Assembly: GCA_012521815.1 (NCBI GenBank)
Contig: JAAYLR010000237.1
Coordinates: 1-52,401 of the forward strand
Direction: 5' to 3'
DNA: 52,401 bases
DNA from: Acidobacteriota bacterium
Lineage (GTDB): Bacteria; Acidobacteriota; Thermoanaerobaculia; Multivoradales; JAGPDF01
The notes under the pieces were generated by a model, which was given only the letters and a program-made list of their open reading frames with translations, had not been told where the DNA came from and did not search any database. Of the stretch, positions 1 through 8,393 are shown piece after piece. Made by a program: the position numbers and the translations under genes. Each line of letters opens with the position of its first letter. Position 1 is the stretch's first letter.

Positions 1-4
1 CCTC

Positions 5-2965
5 TCAGGGCGCCGTCGTGGTCTTCTCCGGCGGCCATCCGAGGCCGAGATGGCCGGCGTTCAGGATGGCGTTGAAGACGAGCGCGAAGTTCCCCTGCGT
101 CCCCTGCCGCCACATCGGGTTGTTCGCGAAGAGGAGGATGTGCCCCCGGCCGCGCGGGCAGTCGATGACCACCGGCGCGCCGGCGAGCTGCGCCGCGCCC
201 TTGAGCATGCCGGAGAGCAGCAGCTGGTCGGGTTTCTCGGGGAAGGCGAGCACGACGCGCGGCCGGTCCTCGGGCTGCGGGATGCGAGGCGCGATCCAGA
301 AGGCCATCTCCTCGGGCAGCTGGAAGCCCTTCTCGCCGCGGGCGGCCTCGGGCCGCGGCGGGGTCGCGACGAATCGCCGCCCCTGCGGCACGTCGGGATC
401 GCTCAGCGAGCCGCGGCCGCTCGGACGCCGGTCGTCGCCGGAGAACGGTGCCCGACCCACGCGGAAGAGCGGCGAGCCGGCGAAGTGGACCGGCACGCTT
501 TCTCCGTAACCCCAGGCGACCGGGCTCGCGGGGTCGGTCACCTCGGCCCGCAGGATCGTGCCGGGGCGCCATTCGTTGCCCGGTTCGATCGTGACGTGCC
601 GGGCGAGGCCGTACTGGACGGCGAACTCGGCGGCCGAGCGCACCGCGATCAGCAGCCCGCCCTCCTCGACGAAGCGCTGGAGGTTCGCGACGCCCGCGAG
701 GCCGAGGCCGGGGCGCATGTCGTCGGTCTCGTCGACGCCGAGGTTCGGGGTGAGCGCGGTCTTCTTCCAGGGCAGCGGCGGCCCGGCGGGCAGGCCGTTG
801 ACGATCTCCTGCGGCGTGCCGCCGGCGGGCGGGAAGACGATCACGTCCCAGCGGTCGCGGAGGTCACCGATCGCCGCGACCTGCTGCGTCGAGAGGTAGT
901 CGTAGGGAACCCCGAGGCTTTCGAAGGCGAGCCGGAACCAGCCTTCGTCCTGGGTGTTGAGCCAGGTGTGGAGGAGTGCGATCCGGGGCAGCGGCAGGTC
1001 GTGCTGGCGGGCCGTGGGCCAGGAGGCGAGCGCGCGGCTCTCGAAGCTGCCGAGCTCGGCGAGCGCCCGGCGCACCTCCTCGCTCGCTTCGACCAGCACG
1101 GTGCCCGGCGGCAAGGTGGCGCCGCCCGCTTTCAGCTCCTCTTCGAGCACCGCGAAGCGGGCGCCGGGGACGAGGTAGCGGAGGCGCACGAGATCGGTGT
1201 CGGCATGGTTGGCGATCGCGAAGGCGGCCGCCGTTCCGGCCGGCGCGGTGCCGCCGAGCTTCCCGGCCCACGCCCGCATCGGCACCTTCAGGATCTCCGG
1301 GTTGACGATCCGCGCCACGTCGACGTTCTTCGTGTAGCCGAACGTCCAGCCGGTGTCGTCGTAGACCCGGTCTTCGGGCGCCACGTACTGGGTGTCGAGG
1401 AAGGTGTCGGCGAGCCGGCTGTACGGCTGGTCCATCCGGATCACGAAGCTGCCGGCGGGGAAGGTCAGCTTTCCGGGGGCCTCCTTGCCAGCCGCCGGGC
1501 GCTCCCCGGCGGGGGCCGGGGCGGCCGGTGGCCAGCCGGGTGCGAGCGTCACCGCGGCCTCGGTCTCGTGCACCTCGACGCCCATCTCTCCGAGCAAGGT
1601 GAGCAGGTCGCGCAGCTGCCCGCGCCGCGGCTGATCGGCGCGCAGGACGTAGGCCGCCGGGCCCTCGGTCGTCGCCTTGGCGATCGCTCGCCGGCCGAGG
1701 TCCCAGAAGGTGCGCAGCATCTGTTCGCGGTGGTCGGCGGCGTACTTCAGCGCCACCAGCGCGCCGCTCTGCTGGTAGTTCACGTTGTTGCGCAGCGACC
1801 ACCTCACCTGCGGGTAGGGCGGGTTCGGCCGGAACCACTCCCGCTGGCTCGCCCCCCGCACCACGCGATCCATGGTGGCGGGGACGAGGTTGCCGTACGT
1901 CTCGTAGAAGCGGCCGATCGAGTTGTGCCCGAACGCGACCCAGAAGAGGTAGTTCGGTGCCCAGCCGTCGTAGAAGCCGTGGGTCCAGACGCCGACGAGA
2001 CCCTTGCCGGTGAGCGTCTGCGTCTCGTTGTAGGCCAGCCGGTGGAGCTCGTCGAGGGCGAGGGGGTCGAGCGCCGGGTTGAACGGACCGGTGCCGGTGG
2101 AGATGTAGAGGAACGGGACCGACTCGTGGAAGTCGTGCAGCACCTGCGGGTGCCAGTCGAAGTACGCCTGCTGCACGTGGCGGGTGAGAGCGAGCGCGAG
2201 GCTCATCGTGTCCCGGTTGTTGTCGTGGACGACGTACTTGCCCCAGTAGACGAGCGGGGTCAGCGGGGCATCAGGGTTCGCCTGCTGGAGGCGCACGATG
2301 TCGACCATCCGTTCGCGGCCGTCGACCTCGAGCACCGGGGTGATGAGCGTGATCACGTTCTCGCGGATCGCGCGGATGAACGGCGACTCGTCGACCGCCA
2401 GCCGGTAGGCGAGCTCCATGAACATCTCCGGCGAGCCGGTCTCGGGGGAGTGGAGCGCCCCGGTCATGTGGTAGATCGGCTTGCCCGTCGCGATCAGCCG
2501 CTCGGCCTCTTCCGCATCGAGCCGCCGCGGGTCGGCGAGCCGGCGGGTGATCTCCCGGTACTCGTCGAGGCGGCCGATCGTCGCCTCGTCGGCGATCGCG
2601 ACGAGGATCAGCTCCCGCCCCTCCTCCGACTCGCCGAGCGAGAAGACCTCGACGCGCGGGGAGGCGGCGGCGAGGGCGCGCAGGTAGCGGTGGACGTCGG
2701 CGGCGTAGGTGAGCCGGTCGGGCGCACCGGCGATGTAGCCGAGCAACCGCTCTGGCGTCGGTACGGTGTCGGAGGCCGGGAGGTGATCCACGAGGTCGGT
2801 CAGGAACTCGGGACCGGTGGTGTACTCCCGGATCTTCGCCGTGTACCCCGGATCCCACTCCGGAGCGGTGGCGGCGGGTGCCGCGAGGGCGGCCGCCGCC
2901 CCGGCCAGCAGGAGCAGCAGCGATACGGCAACAGGACGGCGGGTCGCGGCGGATCGGCGCAGCAT
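5..2965 (-). CDS. Secreted M14-family zinc carboxypeptidase-like protein
   Basis: 986 residues, complete. The N-terminus has a basic stretch followed by a long Leu/Ala core (about residues 11-30), a Sec signal peptide, so the protein is exported. The M14 zinc site is visible: HSPE at 172-175 supplies His172 and Glu175, DNNRD at 248-252 matches the family's substrate-carboxylate binding motif, and HDFHE at 277-281 supplies the distal His (probably His280). The catalytic domain is about residues 75-400; the remaining roughly 580 residues are an unassigned C-terminal region, as in large acidobacterial and Bacteroidota M14 proteins. It probably trims peptides outside the cytoplasm. It lies 40 bases downstream of arginase on the same strand with an SD-like GGAGG before the ATG, so the two may be co-transcribed. 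Exact substrate cannot be told. Confidence 0.85.
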   Translation of the reverse strand: MLRRSAATRRPVAVSLLLLLAGAAAALAAPAATAPEWDPGYTAKIREYTTGPEFLTDLVDHLPASDTVPTPERLLGYIAGAPDRLTYAADVHRYLRALAAASPRVEVFSLGESEEGRELILVAIADEATIGRLDEYREITRRLADPRRLDAEEAERLIATGKPIYHMTGALHSPETGSPEMFMELAYRLAVDESPFIRAIRENVITLITPVLEVDGRERMVDIVRLQQANPDAPLTPLVYWGKYVVHDNNRDTMSLALALTRHVQQAYFDWHPQVLHDFHESVPFLYISTGTGPFNPALDPLALDELHRLAYNETQTLTGKGLVGVWTHGFYDGWAPNYLFWVAFGHNSIGRFYETYGNLVPATMDRVVRGASQREWFRPNPPYPQVRWSLRNNVNYQQSGALVALKYAADHREQMLRTFWDLGRRAIAKATTEGPAAYVLRADQPRRGQLRDLLTLLGEMGVEVHETEAAVTLAPGWPPAAPAPAGERPAAGKEAPGKLTFPAGSFVIRMDQPYSRLADTFLDTQYVAPEDRVYDDTGWTFGYTKNVDVARIVNPEILKVPMRAWAGKLGGTAPAGTAAAFAIANHADTDLVRLRYLVPGARFAVLEEELKAGGATLPPGTVLVEASEEVRRALAELGSFESRALASWPTARQHDLPLPRIALLHTWLNTQDEGWFRLAFESLGVPYDYLSTQQVAAIGDLRDRWDVIVFPPAGGTPQEIVNGLPAGPPLPWKKTALTPNLGVDETDDMRPGLGLAGVANLQRFVEEGGLLIAVRSAAEFAVQYGLARHVTIEPGNEWRPGTILRAEVTDPASPVAWGYGESVPVHFAGSPLFRVGRAPFSGDDRRPSGRGSLSDPDVPQGRRFVATPPRPEAARGEKGFQLPEEMAFWIAPRIPQPEDRPRVVLAFPEKPDQLLLSGMLKGAAQLAGAPVVIDCPRGRGHILLFANNPMWRQGTQGNFALVFNAILNAGHLGLGWPPEKTTTAP

Positions 2966-3005
2966 CGGTACCTCCGGGGTGGTCTGCCCTCGCTCCGAGG
3001 GCCGG

Positions 3006-3908
3006 TCAGAAGATCGTCTTGCCGAGCAGACTGGCGGCCAGCTCGACCATCACGCGGCAGGTGTGGTTCTCGCGGTCGAGGATCGGGTTGACCTCGACGA
3101 GATCGAGGCTCGTCACCCGGCGCGAGTCGGCGAGCAGCTCCATGAGCAGGTGGGCCTCGCGGTAGGTGAGCCCCCCCTGAACCGGGGTGCCGACGCCGGG
3201 GGCGACCTCCGGATCGAGGGCGTCGGCGTCGAGCGAGACATGGAGGCGCGGCACGTTCGCGAGCTTGCGCAACACCTCTTCGGCGATCCGCACGAGGCCG
3301 AACCGGTCGACCTCGCTCATCGTGTAGACCATGACGCCGTGCCGGCGCAGGAGGAGACCCTCCTCGCGGTCGAGATCGCGGGCGCCGATCACCACCACGT
3401 CCTCGGGACGGATCTTCGCGCCCTCCCAGCCGAGGTTCACGAGGCGGGGATCACCGAAGCCGCAGAGCGCCGCGAGCGGCATGCCGTGGATGTTGCCGCT
3501 GGGGGAGGTCTCGGGGAGGTTGAAGTCGCCGTGGGCGTCGACCCAGATCAGCCCGGTGCGTTCTCCGCGGCTGCAGCCGGCGACCGAGCCCATGGCGATC
3601 GAATGGTCGCCGCCAAGGACGACGGGGACGACCTCGGGATCGAGCTCGCCGAGGCGGCGGATCGTCTCCTCGCAGGCCTGCACGATCGTCTCGAGGTAGA
3701 CCATGCCGCCCGGCGCGTGGCGGGCGTCGAGATGGAGCGACTCGACCACCGGCACCTCCACGTCGCCGAGGTCGTGGACTTCGTGCCCGATCGCCGCGAT
3801 CGCCTCCTGGAGGCGGCTGTAGCGCATGGCGCTCGGGCCCATGTCGACGCCGCGCCGCCCCTGCCCAAGGTCCATCGGCACACCGAGGATCGCGATCGTC
3901 CGGGACAT
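3006..3908 (-). CDS. rocF: Arginase
   Basis: 300 residues, the normal length. Arginase hydrolyses L-arginine to L-ornithine and urea with a binuclear manganese centre. All metal ligands are visible: GGDHS (His102), DAHGDFN (Asp124, His126, Asp128) and SLDADALDP (Asp227, Asp229), with Glu272 in LVEVNP near the substrate. The N-terminal stretch GVPMDLGQGRRGVDMGP is typical of the RocF type and argues against agmatinase or formiminoglutamase. The ATG is the most upstream start in the frame. No Shine-Dalgarno precedes it; instead TGATAGGAT, an extended -10, ends 8 bases before the ATG, so the mRNA may be leaderless. The M14 peptidase follows on the same strand, fitting use of peptides and arginine as nutrients. 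Confidence 0.93.
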   Translation of the reverse strand: MSRTIAILGVPMDLGQGRRGVDMGPSAMRYSRLQEAIAAIGHEVHDLGDVEVPVVESLHLDARHAPGGMVYLETIVQACEETIRRLGELDPEVVPVVLGGDHSIAMGSVAGCSRGERTGLIWVDAHGDFNLPETSPSGNIHGMPLAALCGFGDPRLVNLGWEGAKIRPEDVVVIGARDLDREEGLLLRRHGVMVYTMSEVDRFGLVRIAEEVLRKLANVPRLHVSLDADALDPEVAPGVGTPVQGGLTYREAHLLMELLADSRRVTSLDLVEVNPILDRENHTCRVMVELAASLLGKTIF

Positions 3909-3916
3909 GAGACGGC

Positions 3917-3925
3917 ATCCTATCA
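3917..3925 (-). promoter_or_regulatory. Extended -10 promoter of arginase, near-leaderless
   Basis: Minus-strand TGATAGGAT combines the TGn extension with hexamer TAGGAT, the same hexamer that fits the tRNA-Ala promoter in this window. Only 8 bases separate it from the ATG, placing the expected transcription start within about 2 bases of the start codon. No clear -35 was found. Confidence 0.5.
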
Positions 3926-3965
3926 GCGGCCCTCGCCGCCGGAGCGCGGAGGGCGGGCGCAGGGA

Positions 3966-4223
3966 TTACCGGCGGCGGCCGGAGCCGATGCCGAAGACGA
4001 CCAGCAGCAGCAGCGCCCCGGCGGTGGCGATCGCCAGGCTGCGCAGGTCGAAGCCGGAGATGCCGCCGAAGCCGAGCAGGGTGGCGAGGAAGCCGCCGAG
4101 CAGACCGCCGAGCACCCCGACTGCGGTCGTGGCGAAGCAGCCCATCCGCTGCTTGCCGGGGAGCAGGAAGCGGGCGAGCGCGCCAGCCAGGAGACCGATC
4201 ACGAGCCAGGAGAGAATGCCCAT
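3966..4223 (-). CDS. GlsB/YeaQ/YmgE-family small membrane protein
   Basis: 85 residues with three hydrophobic segments (about 2-21, 28-50 and 58-79) rich in Gly and Leu, and the family pattern of GLLAGALARFLLPG near the start followed by GCFATTAVGVLGGLLGG. This is the transglycosylase-associated / GlsB-YeaQ family of small inner-membrane proteins often linked to general stress; the biochemical role is unknown. An SD-like GCGAGG precedes the ATG, and a TGTTACGCT extended -10-like sequence lies at 4254-4262. It sits between the SpoIIE-type phosphatase upstream and arginase downstream, all on the minus strand. If the phosphatase governs a stress partner switch, this gene would be a reasonable target, but that is conjecture. 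Confidence 0.85.
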   Translation of the reverse strand: MGILSWLVIGLLAGALARFLLPGKQRMGCFATTAVGVLGGLLGGFLATLLGFGGISGFDLRSLAIATAGALLLLVVFGIGSGRRR

Positions 4224-4296
4224 CTTCGAACCTCGCTTTCGTCGTCGTCCGGGAGCGTAACAGGTGTCGTGGTCCGGTGCCGCGGAACGGCGGAGG

Positions 4297-5580
4297 TCAG
4301 CTGCGGCGCACGAGCAGCAGAGTCTGGTCGTCGAGCGGCGGGTTGCCGCCGGCGAAGGCGTCGATCTCCGCGAAGAGGAGGTCGGCGAGCTGGGTGAGCG
4401 GTTCGCTGGCGTGGCGCCGCAAGAAACGCTGGAGCCTCTCGGTACCGTATTCCTCGTCGTCCGGGCTGTGAACCTCGGTGATGCCGTCGGTGTAGAGCAC
4501 GAGCAGGTCGCCGGGCGCGAGGCGTTCGAAGACCCGTACCCAGGGACGGGCGGTTCTGCGGTCGAGGCCGAGGATCGGGCCCGAGGTGCGCAGCCGTTCG
4601 TGCCGCCGCCGCTCCCGGCCGATCAGCAGCGGCGGCGGATGGCCGGCGTTGAGGTAGATCAGGTGGCCGTCGCCGTCGATCTCGGCGAAGAAGAACGAGA
4701 CGTAGCGGCCGACCGGCGAGGAGTCGGCCAGCACCCGGGAGAGCCGATCGACGATGGCGACCATCTTGAGCTGCAGGGCCATTCCCATGCGCAGCCCGAC
4801 GATCACGTCCCGGGCCTGGAGCGCCGCCGGCAGGCCGTGGCCGGTGGCGTCGGCGATGCAAACGGCGAGCGCGTCGTCGCCCACCCGGATGAGGTCGTAG
4901 ACGTCGCCGCCGACGATCTCCGCGGGGCGCTGGCGCACCGCGAGTTCGAAGCCCGGGATCGCGGGCAGGGAGCGGGGAAGCAGGGACGTCTGCACCTCGC
5001 GCGCCTGTTCGAGCACGTGCTGGAACCGTTGGCGCGCGCGGGCGGAGTCGGCCAGCGAGCCGAGCGCCGTGAGTGCGTTGGCCACCTCGGCGGTGGCGAT
5101 CGGCTCCCGCAACGTGAAGGAGAGGAGCAGGTTGCGCGCCGGTCCGAGCAGGAGCTTGGCGACGGCGTGGTCGCCGCCGGTGCGGGCGACCCACTCGTCG
5201 TAGCGGCTGTCCCCTCGCCGCACCAGGGCCCAACCGTCGTGCAGGCTCTGGACGATCACGGGATGCGTGGCCGGAACCCGGTAACCGGGGGTCACCTCGC
5301 CCGCGTCGCCGTTGCGATCGAGCAGGACGAAATCGTCCCCTTCGCGTAGGTAGAGCCGTACGCCACGAATCGGCGAAGCGGTCGGGATCTCCTCGACGAG
5401 CGCCTGGAAGAGGAGGCGGGCGAGGCCCTCGTCGTCGGTGGCCTCGGGGGCGCCGAAGGCGAGGTTGCGGAAGCGGCGGTAGACGCCGTAGAGGGGCAGC
5501 GAGCGGGGGTCACGATGGCGGCGGCGAGCCGGTCGCGGCGCGCCGGTCTTGTCTGCGGAATCGGAACGATCTCTGGACAT
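4297..5580 (-). CDS. PP2C-type SpoIIE/RsbU phosphatase with GAF-like sensor domain
   Basis: 427 residues using the ATG at 5580; the open frame runs further upstream but enters the divergent polA gene, so this start is preferred. Residues about 55-190 look like a GAF-type sensor; a short helix and VQTSLLP (196-202) form the linker usual in this family; 207-427 are the PP2C phosphatase domain. Metal-binding acidic residues are present in EIVGGDVYD (Asp226), ADATGHG (Asp244), LYTDGITE (Asp365) and DDQT (Asp417/418). Such enzymes dephosphorylate Ser/Thr-phosphorylated anti-sigma antagonists in partner-switching pathways. No anti-sigma factor or STAS antagonist is encoded nearby, so the partner is elsewhere. 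A TAGACT -10 on the minus strand lies at 5616-5621. Confidence 0.88.
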   Translation of the reverse strand: MSRDRSDSADKTGAPRPARRRHRDPRSLPLYGVYRRFRNLAFGAPEATDDEGLARLLFQALVEEIPTASPIRGVRLYLREGDDFVLLDRNGDAGEVTPGYRVPATHPVIVQSLHDGWALVRRGDSRYDEWVARTGGDHAVAKLLLGPARNLLLSFTLREPIATAEVANALTALGSLADSARARQRFQHVLEQAREVQTSLLPRSLPAIPGFELAVRQRPAEIVGGDVYDLIRVGDDALAVCIADATGHGLPAALQARDVIVGLRMGMALQLKMVAIVDRLSRVLADSSPVGRYVSFFFAEIDGDGHLIYLNAGHPPPLLIGRERRRHERLRTSGPILGLDRRTARPWVRVFERLAPGDLLVLYTDGITEVHSPDDEEYGTERLQRFLRRHASEPLTQLADLLFAEIDAFAGGNPPLDDQTLLLVRRS

Positions 5581-5615
5581 GTCAGGGAGGAGCCGGGGGA
5601 GTGTCCCGTAGCCGG

Positions 5616-5646
5616 AGTCTACCCCGGCCGCCGGGGCGCATAGACT
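5616..5646. promoter_or_regulatory. Back-to-back divergent -10 elements between the SpoIIE-type gene and polA
   Basis: TAGACT occurs on the minus strand at 5616-5621, pointing to the phosphatase gene, and on the plus strand at 5641-5646, pointing to polA. The polA hexamer ends 6 bases before its ATG, so the predicted transcription start coincides with the start codon. Neither has a recognisable -35 at 16-18 bases. Confidence 0.45.
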
Positions 5647-5652
5647 CGGTGC

Positions 5653-8289
5653 ATGTCCTCCCGCCCCCGCCTCTACCTGATCGACGGTCTCTCCAACGCC
5701 TTCCGCGCCTTCTATGCGATCCGGGAGCTCTCGACGTCGCAGGGAGAGCCGACGAACGCCGTCTACGGCTTCGTGCAGATGCTCCGCAAGCTGCTGCGCG
5801 AGGAGAACCCGGAGCTCGTCGGCGTGGCGTGGGACGTCTCCGACGTCACCGTCCGCACCGAGCGGTACGCCGACTACAAGGCCAACCGGGCGCCGATGCC
5901 CGAGGGGTTGCGGGCGCAGCTGCCCCGGATCCGCGAGGCGCTCGGCGCGTTCCGGATCCCGGTGGTCGAGCTCGCGGGGTACGAGGCCGACGACGTGCTC
6001 GGCACGCTCGCCCGGCAGGGAGCGGCGCAGGGGTACGACGTGGTGCTCGTCTCGGCCGACAAGGACCTGATGCAGCTCGTCGCCCCCGGCATCGCGGTCT
6101 TCCACACCGGCCGCAACCGCCTCTACGACGAGGCGGCGGTGGAGGCGGAGTGGGGGGTCCCGCCGGCGCGGGTGGCGGACGTGCTGGCGCTGCAGGGCGA
6201 CAGCGTGGACAACGTCCCCGGGGTGCCCGGGATCGGCGAGAAGGGAGCACGCCAGCTCATCGCCGAGCACGGTTCGCTCGAAGCGCTGCTCGCCAACGCC
6301 GCCGCCGTCAAGCGCAAGGCGTATCGCGAGGGGCTCGAGCAGCACCGGGAGCAGGCGCTCCTCTCGAAGGAGCTGGTGACGATCCACACCGAGCTGCCGC
6401 TCACCCTCGACGTCGCGGCCCTGCGCCACGAGCCGCCCGACACGGCGGCCCTGCGCGCCCTCTACGGCGCGCTCGAGTTCGAAACCCTGCTCGCCGAGCT
6501 GGGACCGGAAGCGACAGTCGAAAGCGAGGCGATCCCCGCGGCCCGCGAGCTCACCTCCCCCGACGAGCTCGCGACCCTCCTCGCCGCCGCAGGCGCCGAG
6601 CTCGCGGTGGCGCGGCTCGGGGAGGAGGAGCCGGTGGCGCTCGCCTTCGCGGTGCCCGGCGAGGAGCCGCGCTACGTCGATCTCCGCCGCGACGAGATGC
6701 GGGAGGCGGCGGCCGCACGGCTCGGCACGCTCGCCGCCGACCCGGATGGCTCCCTCGTCGGTCACGATCTGAAGGAGGTGCTGCGCCTCCTGCCGCCGGA
6801 GAGCGAGCGGCCCGCAGCGGCGCTCTGGGACACGATGCTCGTCTCCTACCTGCTGCGGGCGTCGGTGCACGGCCACGGGCTCTCGGAGCTGGCCCGGGAG
6901 CGGCTCGGATACGAGCCCCTCTCGGCGCGGGAGGCGGGCTGGGAGCGGGGGGCGCAGCCGCCGGTGGGGGACGAACGTCTCGCCCGGGCGGCGGGCGAGG
7001 CGGCGGTGCTGCCGCTGCGCCTCCTCGAGCCCCTGCGCGACGAGCTCGGCACGGGGGCGCTCGCCCGGGTCTACCGGGAGATCGAAGCGCCGCTGCTGCC
7101 GGTGCTGCTCGCGATGGAGAACGCCGGCATCGCTCTCGACGGCGAGCTCCTGCGGACGATGTCGGGCGAGATGGAGGGCGAGCTCGGCGCGCTCGAGCGC
7201 GAGGCCCATGCGCTCGCCGGCGAGCCGTTCAACCTCAACTCTCCCCGGCAGCTCGGAGAGATCCTCTTCGAGAAGCTCGGCTACCCCGCCGGCCGCCGCA
7301 CCCAGAAGACGAAGCGCTGGTCGACCGATGCCGACACGCTCGCGGCGCTCGCGGCGAAAGGCTTCCCGCTGCCGGAGGTGCTGCTGCGCTACCGCGAGCT
7401 CGCCAAGCTGAAATCGACCTACGTCGATGCGCTGCCGGCGCTCTGCGACGCCGAAGGGCGGGTGCACACCCGCTTCCAGCAGGCGGTCGCCGCCACCGGG
7501 CGGCTCTCCTCGACGAACCCGAACCTGCAGAACATCCCCGTCCGGACCGAGCTCGGCCGCCGGATCCGGCGGGCGTTCCGGGCCGCGCCCGGGGCGGTGC
7601 TGGTGGCGGCCGACTACAGCCAGATCGAGCTGCGCGTGCTCGCCCACATCGCCGCCGAGCCGGAGCTGATCGCGGCGTTCCAGCGCGGCGAGGACATCCA
7701 CCGCACCACCGCGGCGAGCGTCTTCGGGGTGGCACCGGAGCTGGTGACGAGCGATCAGCGCCGCGCCGCCAAGACGATCAACTTCGGCCTCATCTACGGG
7801 ATGAGCGCCTTCGGCCTGGCGCAGAACCTCGGGGTCGAGACCCGCGAGGCCGAGCGGTTCATCGCGGCCTACTTCGCCCGTTTCTCCCGGGTCCAGGAGT
7901 ACATGCGCGAGACCCTCGCCACGGCCGAGCGGGAGGGGCGCGTCGAGACCCTCGCCGGCCGGATCCGCTGGCTGCCCGAGATCCATTCGAAGAGCTGGAA
8001 CCTGCGGGAGAACGCGCGGCGGATGGCGATCAACGCCCGCATCCAGGGGACCGCCGCGGACATCCTCAAGCGGGCGATGATCGCGGTGGATCGCCGCCTG
8101 CGAACCGAGCAGCCGGAGGCCCGGCTGCTGCTCACCGTGCACGACGAGCTGGTGCTGGAGGCACCTGCGGCGGCGGCAGCGGCGACCGCGGCGCTCGTGC
8201 GGACCGAGATGGAGGGGGCCGAACGGCTCGCGGTGCCGCTCGTGGCCGAGACCGGCTGGGGCGACAACTGGATGGCGGCGAAGGACTGA
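5653..8289 (+). CDS. polA: DNA polymerase I, 3'-5' exonuclease domain degenerate
   Basis: 878 residues. Residues 1 to about 290 are the 5'-3' flap nuclease (YLIDGLSNAFRAFYA at the start, then VSADKDLMQLV). The polymerase domain has motif A ADYSQIELR (Asp654), motif B RRAAKTINFGLIYG and motif C TVHDELVLE (Asp831), with the Phe of NFG at the sugar-selectivity position. The middle domain keeps the proofreading fold (VGHDLKEVLRLL, WDTMLVSYLL) but the catalytic carboxylates are gone: no FDTET motif, the Asp of the second motif is Val, and the YxxED motif reads RAAGEAAV. It should therefore fill gaps and remove RNA primers without proofreading, like Taq or Bacillus Pol I. No Shine-Dalgarno; a TAGACT -10 ends 6 bases before the ATG. 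Confidence 0.96.
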   Translation: MSSRPRLYLIDGLSNAFRAFYAIRELSTSQGEPTNAVYGFVQMLRKLLREENPELVGVAWDVSDVTVRTERYADYKANRAPMPEGLRAQLPRIREALGAFRIPVVELAGYEADDVLGTLARQGAAQGYDVVLVSADKDLMQLVAPGIAVFHTGRNRLYDEAAVEAEWGVPPARVADVLALQGDSVDNVPGVPGIGEKGARQLIAEHGSLEALLANAAAVKRKAYREGLEQHREQALLSKELVTIHTELPLTLDVAALRHEPPDTAALRALYGALEFETLLAELGPEATVESEAIPAARELTSPDELATLLAAAGAELAVARLGEEEPVALAFAVPGEEPRYVDLRRDEMREAAAARLGTLAADPDGSLVGHDLKEVLRLLPPESERPAAALWDTMLVSYLLRASVHGHGLSELARERLGYEPLSAREAGWERGAQPPVGDERLARAAGEAAVLPLRLLEPLRDELGTGALARVYREIEAPLLPVLLAMENAGIALDGELLRTMSGEMEGELGALEREAHALAGEPFNLNSPRQLGEILFEKLGYPAGRRTQKTKRWSTDADTLAALAAKGFPLPEVLLRYRELAKLKSTYVDALPALCDAEGRVHTRFQQAVAATGRLSSTNPNLQNIPVRTELGRRIRRAFRAAPGAVLVAADYSQIELRVLAHIAAEPELIAAFQRGEDIHRTTAASVFGVAPELVTSDQRRAAKTINFGLIYGMSAFGLAQNLGVETREAERFIAAYFARFSRVQEYMRETLATAEREGRVETLAGRIRWLPEIHSKSWNLRENARRMAINARIQGTAADILKRAMIAVDRRLRTEQPEARLLLTVHDELVLEAPAAAAAATAALVRTEMEGAERLAVPLVAETGWGDNWMAAKD

Positions 8290-8338
8290 AGCCGGGAGAA
8301 ACCCGGACGCCGCGGGGGCGTAGAGATAGACAGGACGG

Positions 8339-8360
8339 ACGGCCGCGTTCCGCGGGCCGT
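8339..8360 (+). terminator. Hairpin after polA, possible terminator
   Basis: A 9-bp GC-rich stem (ACGGCCGCG, loop TTC, CGCGGGCCGT with one bulged G) lies between polA and the S9 peptidase gene. There is no run of T after it, so termination strength is uncertain. Confidence 0.35.
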
Positions 8361-8393
8361 TCGAGACTCCGGATCGGAAGAGGAGAGGTGCAG

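Noticed and set aside
5601-8393. Very long N-terminal extension of the S9 peptidase frame (open from 5601)
   Set aside because: It overlaps polA entirely, is Arg/Ala-rich without motifs, and the ATG at 8394 has an SD and starts a signal peptide.
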